Notes: a model not told the origin generated them from the sequence alone. DNA of 64,000 nucleotides from Gammaproteobacteria bacterium (GCA_016874095.1 VGVH01000001.1:310001-374000); one strand, 5' to 3'. Counted from the first letter of the stretch, positions 1-8,481 are shown. Numbers and translations: made by a program.

Positions 1-744
1 GATGACGCGCTCGTAATCCGGGAATCGCCCGTCGATCAGTTTCGAGGTGAAGCGGATGCCGTCGAACTCAACACGGATGTGGTTGCTGCCGATGGCCAGT
101 TCGACATCGCCGCCACCACCAAGCAGGCGATGCAGCTCCATCACGCCCTTGCGCGGGATGATCACCTGACCTGCCGTAACCTCTTGATTTTCAATAGAAA
201 TATCGCACATCGCCAGGCGATGCCCGTCTGTTGCCACGGCTCGTACCCGCTTCTTGCTGGTCTCGAGCAGCAATCCGTTCAGGTAATAGCGCACGTCCTG
301 CTGGGCCATCGAGAACTGGGTCTTGTCGAGCAGGCGCCCGATGTCCTTCTGGGCAAGTTTCACGCGACTCGCCGCCTCGACTTTCTCGACCAGGGGGAAA
401 TCAGCTGCCGGCAGCGTGGACAGGACGAAACGGCTGCGACCCGCCTTGAGGACCAGGCGATCGCCATCAAGCTGCACCGACAGCTTCGCGCCATCGGGCA
501 ACGCGCGCGTGATGTCGAGCAGCTTGCGCCCCGGCACCGTGATGTCGCCCGGCACATCGACCTTGTCAGCTTCTGCCAGCGCGACGAGTTCGACTTCCAG
601 ATCCGTCGCTGTGACGGCCAGGCTGCCGTTCTTAGCCACCAGCAACACATTCGCGAGGATCGGCATCGTCTGTCGGCGTTCGACGACGCCGTTGACCGCC
701 TGCAAGGGCTTCAGCAGGGCATCACGGTTGATCGAGAGCTTCAT
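1..744 (-). CDS. dnaN: DNA polymerase III beta clamp, N-terminal part (runs off the window)
   Basis: Sliding clamp that tethers the replicative polymerase to DNA. The minus-strand frame opens at an ATG (742-744) with MKLSINRDALLKPLQAV and gives 248 residues before leaving the window; the full family protein is about 366 residues, so roughly the last third is missing. The start resembles known DnaN N-termini (KLSINRDALLKPLQ, then a VERRQTMPILANVLL segment). It lies downstream of dnaA on the same strand, as in other gammaproteobacteria. A purine stretch (AGAGG) sits upstream of the start. Confidence 0.96.
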   Translation of the reverse strand, partial: MKLSINRDALLKPLQAVNGVVERRQTMPILANVLLVAKNGSLAVTATDLEVELVALAEADKVDVPGDITVPGRKLLDITRALPDGAKLSVQLDGDRLVLKAGRSRFVLSTLPAADFPLVEKVEAASRVKLAQKDIGRLLDKTQFSMAQQDVRYYLNGLLLETSKKRVRAVATDGHRLAMCDISIENQEVTAGQVIIPRKGVMELHRLLGGGGDVELAIGSNHIRVEFDGIRFTSKLIDGRFPDYERVI

Positions 745-997
745 GTCGTGCCTCTGTTCCGTCCAATATCAGATTTGAAGAGAATATCTTGAATTGATAA
801 CGATGATTAAGGGCGCCGCTGCCACTGAATAGCTGCGCCAAACCCCTTTATTTACAGGGTTTGCAGGCCATTCGCAGCGGGGATAAACACCGGCGCAAGC
901 ACCTTCACAGCTGTGCGAAGCCTGTGGGTGACTTTCGCGCCCGAAAGTGTCCACAGCCACCGCACAGCTTCCTCCCGGACTGTCTCACAACACGGTT
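745..997. other. dnaA-dnaN intergenic region, probable oriC or part of it
   Basis: This 253-bp gap contains an A+T-rich stretch at about 769-811 that contrasts with the GC-rich surroundings and could be the unwinding element. Degenerate DnaA-box-like words are present: TTATTTACA at 848-856 (one mismatch to TTATNCACA) and TGTGGGTGA near 923 (two mismatches). A near-palindrome around ACAGCTGT lies near 905-920. Position between dnaA and dnaN is a common origin location, but no perfect box is inside; the only perfect TTATCCACA is on the other side of dnaA (2405-2413). The call is positional inference. Confidence 0.45.
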
Positions 998-2329
998 TCA
1001 ATTCGTCAGGGTGCGCAGGAGATTCTGGTAATCCTCACGCACACGGGTATCCGTCTCGCGCAATTCCGCAACTCGACGACAGGCGTGCAGCACCGTCGTG
1101 TGATCACGGCCACCGAAGGCATCGCCGATCTCCGGCAGGCTGTGACGCGTCAGCTCCTTCGCGAGCGCCATCGCAACCTGCCGCGGCCTGGCGACCGATC
1201 GGCTGCGACGTTGCGACAGCAGATCCGCCACGCGAATCTTGAAGTATTCCGCGACCGTTTTCTGGATGTTCTCGATCGTGACCAGGCGTTCCTGCAGGGC
1301 GAGCAAGTCACGCAGCGCCTCGCGCGCAAAATCGAGCGTTATCGGTCGACCGGTGAAGGAGGAATTCGCCATCACCCGCCGCAAGGCCCCCTCGAGCTCC
1401 CGCACATTGGACCGGATACGCTGCGCGACGAAAAAGGCGACTTCCTCGGGCAGCTCGACACCCTCGGCCGCGGCCTTGGTGATGAGGATGGCCGCACTGG
1501 TTTCCATTTCCGGGGGTTCCACGGCCACGGTCAGACCCCAGCCGAAGCGGCTTTTCAGGCGCTCTTCCAGGCCATCGACTTCCTTGGGATAGCGGTCGCA
1601 GGTCAGCACCACCTGTCTCTGGCCCTCCAGCAAGGCATTGAAAGTATGGAAGAATTCCTCCTGGGAGTGGTCCTTGCCAGCGAAGAACTGGATGTCGTCG
1701 ATCAGCAGCGCGTCCAGCGACCGGTAGGCCTTCTTGAACTCCCCGATGGTGTTGTGCCGCAGGGCCGACACCATGTCCTGGACGAATTGCTCCGAGTGCA
1801 CATAGGCCACGCGCGCCTCGGGCCGGTTGGCCTGGATGACGTGGCCGATGCTCTGCATCAGGTGCGTCTTGCCGAGACCGGTGCCCCCGTAAATGAACAG
1901 CGGGTTATAAGCACCGCCGGGATTGCCGGCGACCTGGGCGGACGCCGCCCGGGCCAGCTGGTTGCTCTTGCCCTCGACGAAGCGCTCGAACACATAGTTC
2001 GGGTTGAGCCGGATGCCTGGCGGTGGCGATGGCCGTTGCAGCTGGATCGACACGGTCGTGACCGCGGCGGGCGCGGCCGGTTCGGGACGGCGAGTGCCAA
2101 CCTGCAGGACGACAGCACGCGCGGCGTCGCTGCTGTCGCGCGCAACGACCTCGCGGATGCGGCCGAGGCAGCGGTCTGTCACCCAGTCCACGACGAAGCG
2201 GTTCGGGGCCAGCAGCCGCAGTGTTTCGCTGTCCTCGACCACCTGCAGTGGTCGGATCCAGGTATTGAAATCCGTTTCGGACAGATCCGCCTGCAGTTGG
2301 CGAAGACAGTCCGTCCAGAGCGATGTCAC
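998..2329 (-). CDS. dnaA: chromosomal replication initiator DnaA
   Basis: AAA+ initiator that binds DnaA boxes and opens oriC. The 443-residue product has domain I ([21 protein letters not shown]), a proline/alanine-rich linker around residues 80-105, then the AAA+ core with Walker [10 protein letters not shown], Walker [13 protein letters not shown], and sensor region [13 protein letters not shown]. The C-terminal domain IV has the DnaA signature [15 protein letters not shown] that reads the 9-mer. The start codon is GTG (2327-2329). It is divergent from rpmH, and the 177-bp gap between them carries a perfect DnaA box, suggesting autoregulation. Confidence 0.98.
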   Translation of the reverse strand: MTSLWTDCLRQLQADLSETDFNTWIRPLQVVEDSETLRLLAPNRFVVDWVTDRCLGRIREVVARDSSDAARAVVLQVGTRRPEPAAPAAVTTVSIQLQRPSPPPGIRLNPNYVFERFVEGKSNQLARAASAQVAGNPGGAYNPLFIYGGTGLGKTHLMQSIGHVIQANRPEARVAYVHSEQFVQDMVSALRHNTIGEFKKAYRSLDALLIDDIQFFAGKDHSQEEFFHTFNALLEGQRQVVLTCDRYPKEVDGLEERLKSRFGWGLTVAVEPPEMETSAAILITKAAAEGVELPEEVAFFVAQRIRSNVRELEGALRRVMANSSFTGRPITLDFAREALRDLLALQERLVTIENIQKTVAEYFKIRVADLLSQRRSRSVARPRQVAMALAKELTRHSLPEIGDAFGGRDHTTVLHACRRVAELRETDTRVREDYQNLLRTLTN

Positions 2330-2404
2330 GATCGTGAAACCCCAGCGTGTGGTGTTGTTTTGGCGGGAGCGAGGGGAGGGGCAGTCTAGCGTTCCGGTTT
2401 CGGG

Positions 2405-2413
2405 TTATCCACA
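2405..2413 (+). promoter_or_regulatory. perfect DnaA box TTATCCACA
   Basis: Exact 9-mer consensus in the dnaA-rpmH divergent intergenic region, 12 bp upstream of the rpmH -35 hexamer and 76 bp upstream of the dnaA start. Well placed for DnaA autoregulation or as an origin element. Confidence 0.75.
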
Positions 2414-2424
2414 GGCATTTGCGG

Positions 2425-2453
2425 TTGACAGGCAGGGCAGCGCTGCGTAACCT
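2425..2453 (+). promoter_or_regulatory. sigma-70 promoter for rpmH-rnpA-yidC
   Basis: TTGACA (2425-2430), a 17-bp spacer, and TAACCT (2448-2453). The predicted transcription start is near 2460, about 47 nt before rpmH. It overlaps the region next to the DnaA box. Confidence 0.7.
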
Positions 2454-2506
2454 TGCCGCCTCTTTGTCGGCCCCCATCATATTGTTTTCAGAAGGCTTTT
2501 TCAGCC

Positions 2507-2641
2507 ATGAAGCGCACTTATCAACCGAGCAAGATCAAGCGCAGCCGTACGCACGGTTTCCGCGCGCGCATGGCGAGCCGTGGTGGCCGCCTCATCTTGA
2601 AGCGTCGCCGCGCCAAGGGCCGCGCGCGCCTGACGAACTGA
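2507..2641 (+). CDS. rpmH: 50S ribosomal protein L34
   Basis: 44-residue, very basic ribosomal protein beginning [19 protein letters not shown], the family signature. It ends ...[11 protein letters not shown]. The start is the ATG at 2507; an upstream in-frame ATG would add 18 residues not found in the family. It is the first gene of the plus-strand series and divergent from dnaA. The reading frame of rnpA stays open across the whole of rpmH in another phase (see rnpA). Confidence 0.97.
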   Translation: MKRTYQPSKIKRSRTHGFRARMASRGGRLILKRRRAKGRARLTN

Positions 2642-3036
2642 GCCAGCGTACGCAGGCTGCGCCGACGACCCGATCCAGCGCCCGTTTCGCGCCCCGGCAG
2701 CGCCTGACGCGCGGCGCGGAGTTCGAAGCGGTATTCAAGGCCGGTCGCCGCAGCGCCGATCCGCTGTTCACCGTCTTGTATCTGCGCAGTGCCAACCACC
2801 AGGCGCGCCTCGGCATGACTGCTTCGGCCAAACGTATTCGCACGGCTGTCGCGCGCAATCGCATCCGTCGCGTGATCCGCGAGAGCTTTCGCCATGCGAC
2901 GGCACGACTGCAAGGTCTCGATATCGTCGTGATCGTGAAGGAGTCCGCGCGCACTGCCACGAGAGCCGAGATGTTTGCGAGTCTCGCAGCCCATTGGCAG
3001 CGGCTCGAGCGGCATACACGGTCGGCAGCCGGTTGA
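2638..3036 (+). CDS. rnpA: ribonuclease P protein component
   Basis: Protein subunit of RNase P, needed for 5' maturation of tRNAs. The conserved core is clear: the [15 protein letters not shown] start region and the RNR signature [16 protein letters not shown]. There is no ATG, GTG or TTG in frame between rpmH and the conserved body; the first downstream one (TTG, 2775) would delete the N-terminal strand. I placed the start at CTG 2638-2640, which overlaps the rpmH stop as CTGA and gives 132 residues, near the usual 110-130. The alternative is TTG at 2482, upstream of rpmH, which would enclose rpmH as in Thermus and give 184 residues. The product is certain, the start is not. Confidence 0.88.
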   Translation: MSQRTQAAPTTRSSARFAPRQRLTRGAEFEAVFKAGRRSADPLFTVLYLRSANHQARLGMTASAKRIRTAVARNRIRRVIRESFRHATARLQGLDIVVIVKESARTATRAEMFASLAAHWQRLERHTRSAAG

Positions 3037-4718
3037 TGGATAACCTGCGTCTCGTCCTCTGGGTTGGCGTGATCCTGCTGGTGTGGGCGGCGATCCAGCA
3101 GTGGCAGGTGGATTACGCGCCGCCACCTCCGCCGCCGGTCGCCGCGGCTGCTCCGCCTGCGTCGGCCGACACCTTGCCGGCAGCGCCTGTCGTGACGCCG
3201 GCACCCGCGGCGGCTCCGCTACCCGCGACCGTGGCGCCGCCGCCGGCCGCCGCAGCGCCGGCCCCGGCGCAGGGCGAGATCATCACGGTCCGGACCGACG
3301 TGCTCGATCTGCAGATCAATTCGACCGGGGGCGTGCTGCAGGCAGCACGGCTGCGCGGCTACCCGGTGGACAAGGACCAGCCCGATGTGCCGGTGGAGCT
3401 GCTGGCCGCGGATCCTGCGAAATATTTCGTGCTGCAGTCCGGGTTGCGCGCCGCTACGGCGGGTGTCGCGGAGCCCAATCACCTGCAACCGATGCGCAGC
3501 GCGCAGCCAGCCTACGTGCTCGCCGATGGCAGCGACACGCTGGACGTCGTGCTGTCCTGGGAAGCGCCTGGCGCGCTCGCCGTCGACAAGATCTACCGCT
3601 TCCGCCGTGGCCGCTACGACATCGGCCTCGAATACCGGTTGCGCAACACCGGGAGCGAGCCCTACACGGCCGCCAGCTACCTGCAGATCCAGCGCCTGCA
3701 CAACCCGCCGGAACAGTCTTACTTCGATGTCGAGAGCTACTCCTTCACCGGCCCGCTCGCCTACGACGGTGGCAAGTACGAGAAGCTGGACGTTGCCGAC
3801 CTGGCGGATCAGCCGTTCCGGCAGCAGGTCGCAAGGGGCTGGGTCGCGGCGATCCAGCATCATTTCCTCGCCGCGGCCGTGCCGCCGTCGGCCGAGACCT
3901 GGTCGTATGACATCGCGGCGGCGGCCGGCGTGTACACCATGTCGGCAGTCGGACCCGCCGTCACCGTGGCGCCCGGTGCCGAGGCGGCCGTCGAAGCGAG
4001 GTTCTTCGTGGGACCGAAACTGCAGGCCCAGCTCGACGAAACCGCGGGTGACCTTGCCCTCACCGTCGACTACGGCGTGCTGACGCTGCTCGCCAAGCCG
4101 CTGTTCTGGCTGCTGCAGCAGATCTACTCGCTGGTCGGCAACTGGGGCTGGGCGATCGTGCTCGCGACCGTGCTCATCAAGCTGCTGTTCTACCCGCTGA
4201 CCGAGGCGAGCGGCCGCTCGATGGCGAAGATGCGCAAGCTCCAGCCGCGGCTGAAGGCGCTGCAGGAGCGCTACAAGGAAGACCGTACCGCGATGAGCCA
4301 GGCGCTCATGGACCTCTACAAGCGCGAGAAGGTGAATCCGGCTGCCGGTTGCCTGCCGATGCTGATCCAGATGCCGTTTTTCATCGCTTTCTACTGGGTG
4401 CTGCTCGAGAGCGTGGAGATGCGCCAGGCGCCGTTCGCGCTGTGGATCAGCGACCTGTCGAACCGCGACCCCTATTTCATCCTGCCCGCGCTCATGGCCG
4501 GCGCGATGTTCGTGCAGACATCGCTCAACCCGGCGCCGCCCGATCCCGTGCAGGCGAAGATCATGAAATGGATGCCAGTGGTGTTCGCCGGCATGATGGC
4601 GTTCTTTCCTGCCGGCCTCGTCCTGTACTGGGTGACGAACACCCTGCTGTCGATCGCGCAGCAGTGGCAGATCAACAAGAAGCTCGGCGCCGACGACGTG
4701 CCGGCTGCTGCGAGCTGA
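3036..4718 (+). CDS. yidC: membrane protein insertase YidC
   Basis: Inserts and folds inner-membrane proteins, alone or with SecYEG. The 560-residue product begins [17 protein letters not shown] (TM1), followed by a Pro/Ala-rich linker at about residues 25-85, then the large periplasmic P1 domain. The conserved five-TM insertase core starts around PLFWLLQQIYSLVGNWGWAI and includes TEASGRSMAKMRKLQPR and KVNPAAGCLPMLIQMPFFIA. The ATG overlaps the rnpA stop (TGATG). yidD, usually between rnpA and yidC, is absent. ATP synthase subunits a and c, known YidC clients, are encoded in the same window. Confidence 0.98.
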   Translation: MDNLRLVLWVGVILLVWAAIQQWQVDYAPPPPPPVAAAAPPASADTLPAAPVVTPAPAAAPLPATVAPPPAAAAPAPAQGEIITVRTDVLDLQINSTGGVLQAARLRGYPVDKDQPDVPVELLAADPAKYFVLQSGLRAATAGVAEPNHLQPMRSAQPAYVLADGSDTLDVVLSWEAPGALAVDKIYRFRRGRYDIGLEYRLRNTGSEPYTAASYLQIQRLHNPPEQSYFDVESYSFTGPLAYDGGKYEKLDVADLADQPFRQQVARGWVAAIQHHFLAAAVPPSAETWSYDIAAAAGVYTMSAVGPAVTVAPGAEAAVEARFFVGPKLQAQLDETAGDLALTVDYGVLTLLAKPLFWLLQQIYSLVGNWGWAIVLATVLIKLLFYPLTEASGRSMAKMRKLQPRLKALQERYKEDRTAMSQALMDLYKREKVNPAAGCLPMLIQMPFFIAFYWVLLESVEMRQAPFALWISDLSNRDPYFILPALMAGAMFVQTSLNPAPPDPVQAKIMKWMPVVFAGMMAFFPAGLVLYWVTNTLLSIAQQWQINKKLGADDVPAAAS

Positions 4719-4743
4719 GACCCGCCGCGCCCGGGATCGCGCC

Positions 4744-6111
4744 ATGCCCGACGCGCCGCATATCCATCCCCGCCTTGCCGACACGATCGTCGCGCGTGCC
4801 ACGCCCGCGGGCCGCGGCGGCATCGCCGTGATCCGCGTCTCGGGCCCGGGTACCCGTGACATCGCGCTCGCGCTGACCGGGGAGCTGCCGCGGGCGCGCC
4901 ATGCCACGCTTGCCGGCTTCCGCGACTCCGCCGGCGAGGCGCTGGATCTCGGCATCGCGCTGTTCTTCCCGGCGCCGCATTCCTTCACCGGCGAGGACGT
5001 GATCGAGCTGCACAGTCACGGCGGCGACGTGCTGGTCGACCTTGTGATCGCCAGGGTGCTCGAGCTCGGCGCACGGATGGCAAGGGCGGGGGAGTTCACC
5101 GAACGCGCCTTCCTGAACGACAAGCTGGATCTCGCCCAGGCCGAAGCCATCGCTGACCTGATCGACGCCGGGTCCGAAGCCGCAGCGCGCGCGGCGCAGC
5201 GCTCCTTGCGCGGCGATTTCTCGGCCGCCGTGGCGGCATTGAACGAGCGGGTGACGGAACTGCGTGTCTGGGTGGAGGCAGCGCTCGACTTCCCCGACGA
5301 GGACATCGAATTCCTGCAGAGCGAGGAACTGCGCTCGCGTCTCGACGGCGTGGCAGCGCACTTCGAGCAGATGGCCGCCACCGTGCGCGCGGGCTGCCTG
5401 CTGCGCGACGGGCTGCGTGTCGTCATCGCCGGTCGGCCGAACGCGGGCAAGTCGAGCCTGCTGAACGCGCTCGCCGGCCATGAGGCAGCGATCGTCACCG
5501 CAACGCCCGGCACGACGCGCGACCTGGTGCGCGAAGCGATCGACATCGACGGCCTGCCCGTGCACGTGGCGGATACGGCGGGACTGCGTGACTCGGTGGA
5601 TGCGATCGAGCGGGAAGGCGTGCGCCGCGCCCGCGCCGAGATCGGCAGGGCCGACCACGCGTTGCTGGTCATCGACGCGACCGATACGAGCGTTGCCTCG
5701 ATCGATGCGTTGCGCGCCGAGCTGCCCCCGGGCGTCGGGCATACCCTGGTGCGCAACAAGTGCGATCTCACGGGCGAAACCCCGGGCGCTGCGCCCGACG
5801 GCGCAGCGATCGTGCTGTCGGCAACCACCGGCGCAGGCATCGGCGCTTTGCGCGAGCGGCTCAAGTCCGTCGCCGGCTTTCAACCGGCCGGAGAGGGACT
5901 CATCACCGCGCGTCGCCGCCACCTGGACCGGATCCTGATCGCCCGCCGCCATTTCGACGAAGCCTGCCGCCTGCTCGACACGGCCGGCGCCGGCGAGCTC
6001 ATGGCCGAGGAGCTGCTGCAGGCGCAGAATGCGCTGGCGGAGATCACCGGCGAGTTCAGCAGCGACGATCTGCTGGGGAAGATCTTCGGTTCCTTTTGTA
6101 TCGGAAAATAG
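4744..6111 (+). CDS. mnmE: tRNA modification GTPase MnmE
   Basis: Works with MnmG to add the (carboxymethyl)aminomethyl group to U34 of certain tRNAs. The 455-residue product has the formyl-THF-binding N-terminal domain (DTIVARATPAGRGGIAVIR), the helical domain, and an inserted G domain: G1 GRPNAGKSS, switch region TPGTTRD, G3 DTAG, G4 NKCD. It ends with the family's C-terminal CIGK, carrying the catalytic Cys. Its partner mnmG usually lies next door but here is about 9 kb away, separated by accessory genes. Confidence 0.98.
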   Translation: MPDAPHIHPRLADTIVARATPAGRGGIAVIRVSGPGTRDIALALTGELPRARHATLAGFRDSAGEALDLGIALFFPAPHSFTGEDVIELHSHGGDVLVDLVIARVLELGARMARAGEFTERAFLNDKLDLAQAEAIADLIDAGSEAAARAAQRSLRGDFSAAVAALNERVTELRVWVEAALDFPDEDIEFLQSEELRSRLDGVAAHFEQMAATVRAGCLLRDGLRVVIAGRPNAGKSSLLNALAGHEAAIVTATPGTTRDLVREAIDIDGLPVHVADTAGLRDSVDAIEREGVRRARAEIGRADHALLVIDATDTSVASIDALRAELPPGVGHTLVRNKCDLTGETPGAAPDGAAIVLSATTGAGIGALRERLKSVAGFQPAGEGLITARRRHLDRILIARRHFDEACRLLDTAGAGELMAEELLQAQNALAEITGEFSSDDLLGKIFGSFCIGK

Positions 6112-6120
6112 GCCCGGCCC

Positions 6121-6288
6121 ATGATCACCCGCCGCAAATTGCTCGCCGGTACCGCAGTCGCTGCCGCAGCGGCAAATCTCGATGCGACGGAGCGCGCCTA
6201 CGACGTCGCGGTGATCGGCGCCGGCGTTTGTCATGTCCTCGCGAAGCAGCAGGCGGCCCTCGACATAGGTCCCTGCCAGAACCTATAG
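6121..6288 (+). pseudogene. 5' fragment of a Tat-exported FAD-dependent oxidoreductase
   Basis: Nine bases after mnmE, an ATG opens MITRRKLLAGTAVAAAAA, a twin-arginine-type signal peptide. ERAYDVAVIGAGV follows, the start of a Rossmann FAD-binding fold (GxGxxG should come next). Similarity stops right after GAGV, and the frame ends 20 residues later with no recognisable sequence. This looks like the surviving 5' end of a flavin oxidase or dehydrogenase whose body was deleted. A short expressed peptide is possible but unlikely to function. Confidence 0.55.
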
Positions 6289-6587
6289 ATTTGGTTTACT
6301 CCACAGGCCGACTGCCCGCCACGAAAAAACAACAGGGCCAGTCCACCGCGATGACCACTGCCCGCAATGCCAGGATCTCCTTGCCCCCCGCGCCGCGCAT
6401 CCTGCGCCGGCCGCGGGTCGCTCGCCAGATTGCGCGCCAGCTCGGCGGCGAGCTGCCTGGAAGACGCCCGGTACGGCACCCTGCAACCAACCCGACGCGC
6501 CACGGTCCGAGATCGTGGCGCGTTTTTTTGCGCCCGATGCAACGCCCGAACGCACAAGGGCGGCATCGTTTGCGGAGGAGATTGACG
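6289..6587. other. gene-poor 300-bp stretch ending in a strong terminator
   Basis: Between the broken oxidoreductase and the next small gene I see no credible protein: the open frames here resemble no family and mirror GC-driven open frames on the other strand. The main signal is the intrinsic terminator at 6495-6529. The segment 6340-6494 is GC-rich with internal complementarity and could be a 3' leader of mnmE mRNA or a small RNA, but there is no match to 6S, 4.5S or tmRNA by eye. Confidence 0.4.
6495..6529 (+). terminator. intrinsic terminator
   Basis: Ten-bp perfect stem (ACGCGCCACG / CGTGGCGCGT, 6495-6504 with 6514-6523), 9-nt loop, then seven T. It points along the plus strand and would stop transcripts from mnmE or from an unrecognised RNA upstream. 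Confidence 0.8.
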
Positions 6588-6815
6588 ATGCGTTCCTGCG
6601 ATCCCGACACCGATCTCGAGGCCCTCATGCGTCGCTGGCATGCGGCGACGGAGTTCGCCTCGGCGGCGCTCATGGACTACGTCGCCGAACGCGATGCGCT
6701 GGGCGAACCAACGGCCGGACTGGCTCGCGCAAGGGCGCGCTGGCGGGCTGCGGAGCGCGAAAAGCGGGCGTTGATGCGGGCGATCGAGAGGCTGGTGGCG
6801 GCGGAAGCGGCCTGA
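6588..6815 (+). CDS. small hypothetical protein, 75 residues
   Basis: Starts MRSCDPDTDLEALMRRWHAATEFASAAL and continues as a charged, mostly helical sequence ending AIERLVAAEAA. A strong ribosome binding site GGAGGAG lies 8 nt before the ATG, which sets this start over the much longer open frame upstream. Composition (Ala, Arg, Glu with heptad-like Leu/Ala spacing) suggests a short coiled coil or helical hairpin. No family recognised. It follows the terminator at 6529, so it probably has its own promoter. Confidence 0.6.
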   Translation: MRSCDPDTDLEALMRRWHAATEFASAALMDYVAERDALGEPTAGLARARARWRAAEREKRALMRAIERLVAAEAA

Positions 6816-7022
6816 CGAATGGGTTTTATTAATCAATCGCTTATAAATGCCATACTATCGACACTGCCAAGAACTGACTACATAATGACGCCGCGATTTC
6901 CGGAGTGTGGCAGCGCTTGAGCAAATGGCGCCCCAGGGGCTGCCGTTGCTGAGGCACCAAGGGCGCTGGCGCGCCGGCAGCCTCTTCCAAGACAAATGCG
7001 TTCCGGGGACACTCTCCCCCTT

Positions 7023-7799
7023 ATGGCGATCACGCTTGGCCAGGCCCGGGCGGCGACTGTTGCCGCATTGGGCGGTGGGCTGTTCTTCTTTGCGGCCGTC
7101 GGCACCGTGCTCGGGCTGGCGTTCACCAACCTGCGTTTGTCGCCCGCGGTCATCTGGTTCCCGTTGCCGGCGCTGGCCGTGGTCTGCGGCGTTGCCGCCT
7201 GGGCGCAGCGGCGGTTCGACGTCGGCCTGCGGCTGCCGCCGCGACCGCTGTGGCCGCTGCTTGCCGCGTTCGGCCTGACCAGCATGATCGCGTCGCATGC
7301 CGTGCTGGTGCTCGAGGGTGCGTTCCACGGCATCACCCGCGAATTCGAGGCGCCACCCGCGCAGCTGGGGGCGGTGGCTGCCCTCATCTGGTGGGTCGGC
7401 ATCGTCGTCGGCATGTCGACGGCGTCCGAGGTGGCATTCCGCGGGATCATCCAGACGCGGCTGGCGCCGCTGGTCGGCGTCGGCGGCGCCATAGCGGCGG
7501 CGACGGCGATCAACTGGATCTCGCACCGCTGGGACGGGCTCGCCGAACGGGCGGTCGGCGTGGTCGCCATCCTGCTCGCGTGGAGCTGGCTCCGGCAGCT
7601 CTCCGGTTCGACGATCGCGACGCTCGTGGCCCACATCGGCGCGGTGGCCGCCTGGGACATCATCCTCTGGCGTTTCGGGCCCTGGGATCATGCGGCGATG
7701 AGTGGCGGCGAGCTCGTGCTCACGGCGGTGGTCGGCTTCGCGGCTTTGGCGGCAAGCCTGTGGATCGCGCGCCGCATCCACCAGCAATGTATTCGATAA
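7023..7799 (+). CDS. CPBP-family (CAAX protease-like) membrane protein with a degenerate motif 1
   Basis: 258 residues with about seven or eight predicted membrane segments. The three CPBP motifs are present in order. Motif 1 reads SEVAFRG instead of EExxFRG, so the first Glu of the EE pair is Ser. Motif 2 is NWISHRWDG (His) and motif 3 is IATLVAHIGAVAAWD (His, with the usual Asn position as Ala/Trp). Family members are intramembrane proteases or immunity-like proteins; loss of one catalytic Glu makes activity uncertain. An in-frame ATG at 6996 is an alternative start with no better ribosome binding site. The nitroreductase gene follows 16 bp later. Confidence 0.7.
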   Translation: MAITLGQARAATVAALGGGLFFFAAVGTVLGLAFTNLRLSPAVIWFPLPALAVVCGVAAWAQRRFDVGLRLPPRPLWPLLAAFGLTSMIASHAVLVLEGAFHGITREFEAPPAQLGAVAALIWWVGIVVGMSTASEVAFRGIIQTRLAPLVGVGGAIAAATAINWISHRWDGLAERAVGVVAILLAWSWLRQLSGSTIATLVAHIGAVAAWDIILWRFGPWDHAAMSGGELVLTAVVGFAALAASLWIARRIHQQCIR

Positions 7800-7815
7800 A
7801 GAGAGTCGGCTCCCG

Positions 7816-8478
7816 ATGGATGTCAGCACGGCGCTGAAGAGCCGCATTTCGACGCGCGCGTTCCGGCCGGATCCTCTGCCGGATGGCCTGGTGCGCGACA
7901 TCCTCGAGGTCGCGCGCTGGGCGCCTTCGGGTGGCAACCTGCAGCCCTGGAAGGTGATCGCGGTGGCGGGCGCCGAGAAGGACGCCATCACGGCCATCGC
8001 GCGGGCGAACCCAGGTGCGGATGAAGCGGGGGAGCGCACGGTCTACCCGGCGAACCTCTGGGAGCCGTACCGCACGCGTCGCTTCAAGATCGGCGAGGAC
8101 ATGTACGCGCTGCTCGACATCCCGCGCGAGGACAAGCCGGCCCGCATCCGCCGTTACCTCGAGAACTACCGCTTCTTCGGCGCGCCGGTCGGACTGTTCT
8201 TCGTCATCGATCGGCGCATGGGCCACGGCCAGTGGGCGCATCTCGGCATGTTCATGCAGTCCGTTGCGCTCGCGGCGCTGGAGCGGGGCGTGGCCTCCTG
8301 CATGCAGGAGATCTGGGTGAACTACCGCGAGACCCTGGCGCGGCACTTCGGCCTGCCGGATGAGGAAATGGTGTACTGCGGGATGGCGCTCGGCTACGCC
8401 GACACGACGGCGCCGGTCAACCGCCTGCGCTCGGATCGCGCGCCCATCGACGAGTTCGCGTCGTTCCGCGGGTTTTAA
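7816..8478 (+). CDS. nitroreductase family flavoprotein
   Basis: 220-residue FMN-dependent NAD(P)H oxidoreductase. The N-terminal signature SRISTRAFRPDPLP and RWAPSGGNLQPWKVIAV is the FMN-phosphate binding region; GVASCMQEIWVNYRETLARHFGLPDEE and YCGMALGYADTTAPVNRLRSDR match the C-terminal part of the family. Likely reduces nitroaromatics, quinones or enones; the substrate cannot be told. It follows the CPBP-like gene closely, so the two may be cotranscribed. It converges with the SDR gene, the two stop codons being only 3 bp apart. Confidence 0.9.
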   Translation: MDVSTALKSRISTRAFRPDPLPDGLVRDILEVARWAPSGGNLQPWKVIAVAGAEKDAITAIARANPGADEAGERTVYPANLWEPYRTRRFKIGEDMYALLDIPREDKPARIRRYLENYRFFGAPVGLFFVIDRRMGHGQWAHLGMFMQSVALAALERGVASCMQEIWVNYRETLARHFGLPDEEMVYCGMALGYADTTAPVNRLRSDRAPIDEFASFRGF

Positions 8479-8481
8479 TTA

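Noticed and set aside
6231..6836. 201-codon minus-strand frame covering the gene-poor region
   Set aside because: No ribosome binding site, Arg/Gly-rich shadow composition, runs across a terminator and opposite the small ORF with a strong Shine-Dalgarno.
7005..7020. GGGGACACTCTCCCC before the CPBP-like gene as a GGGGACAG-class repeat
   Set aside because: Only a partial palindrome with a short stem; it may be a decayed copy but cannot be separated from chance.
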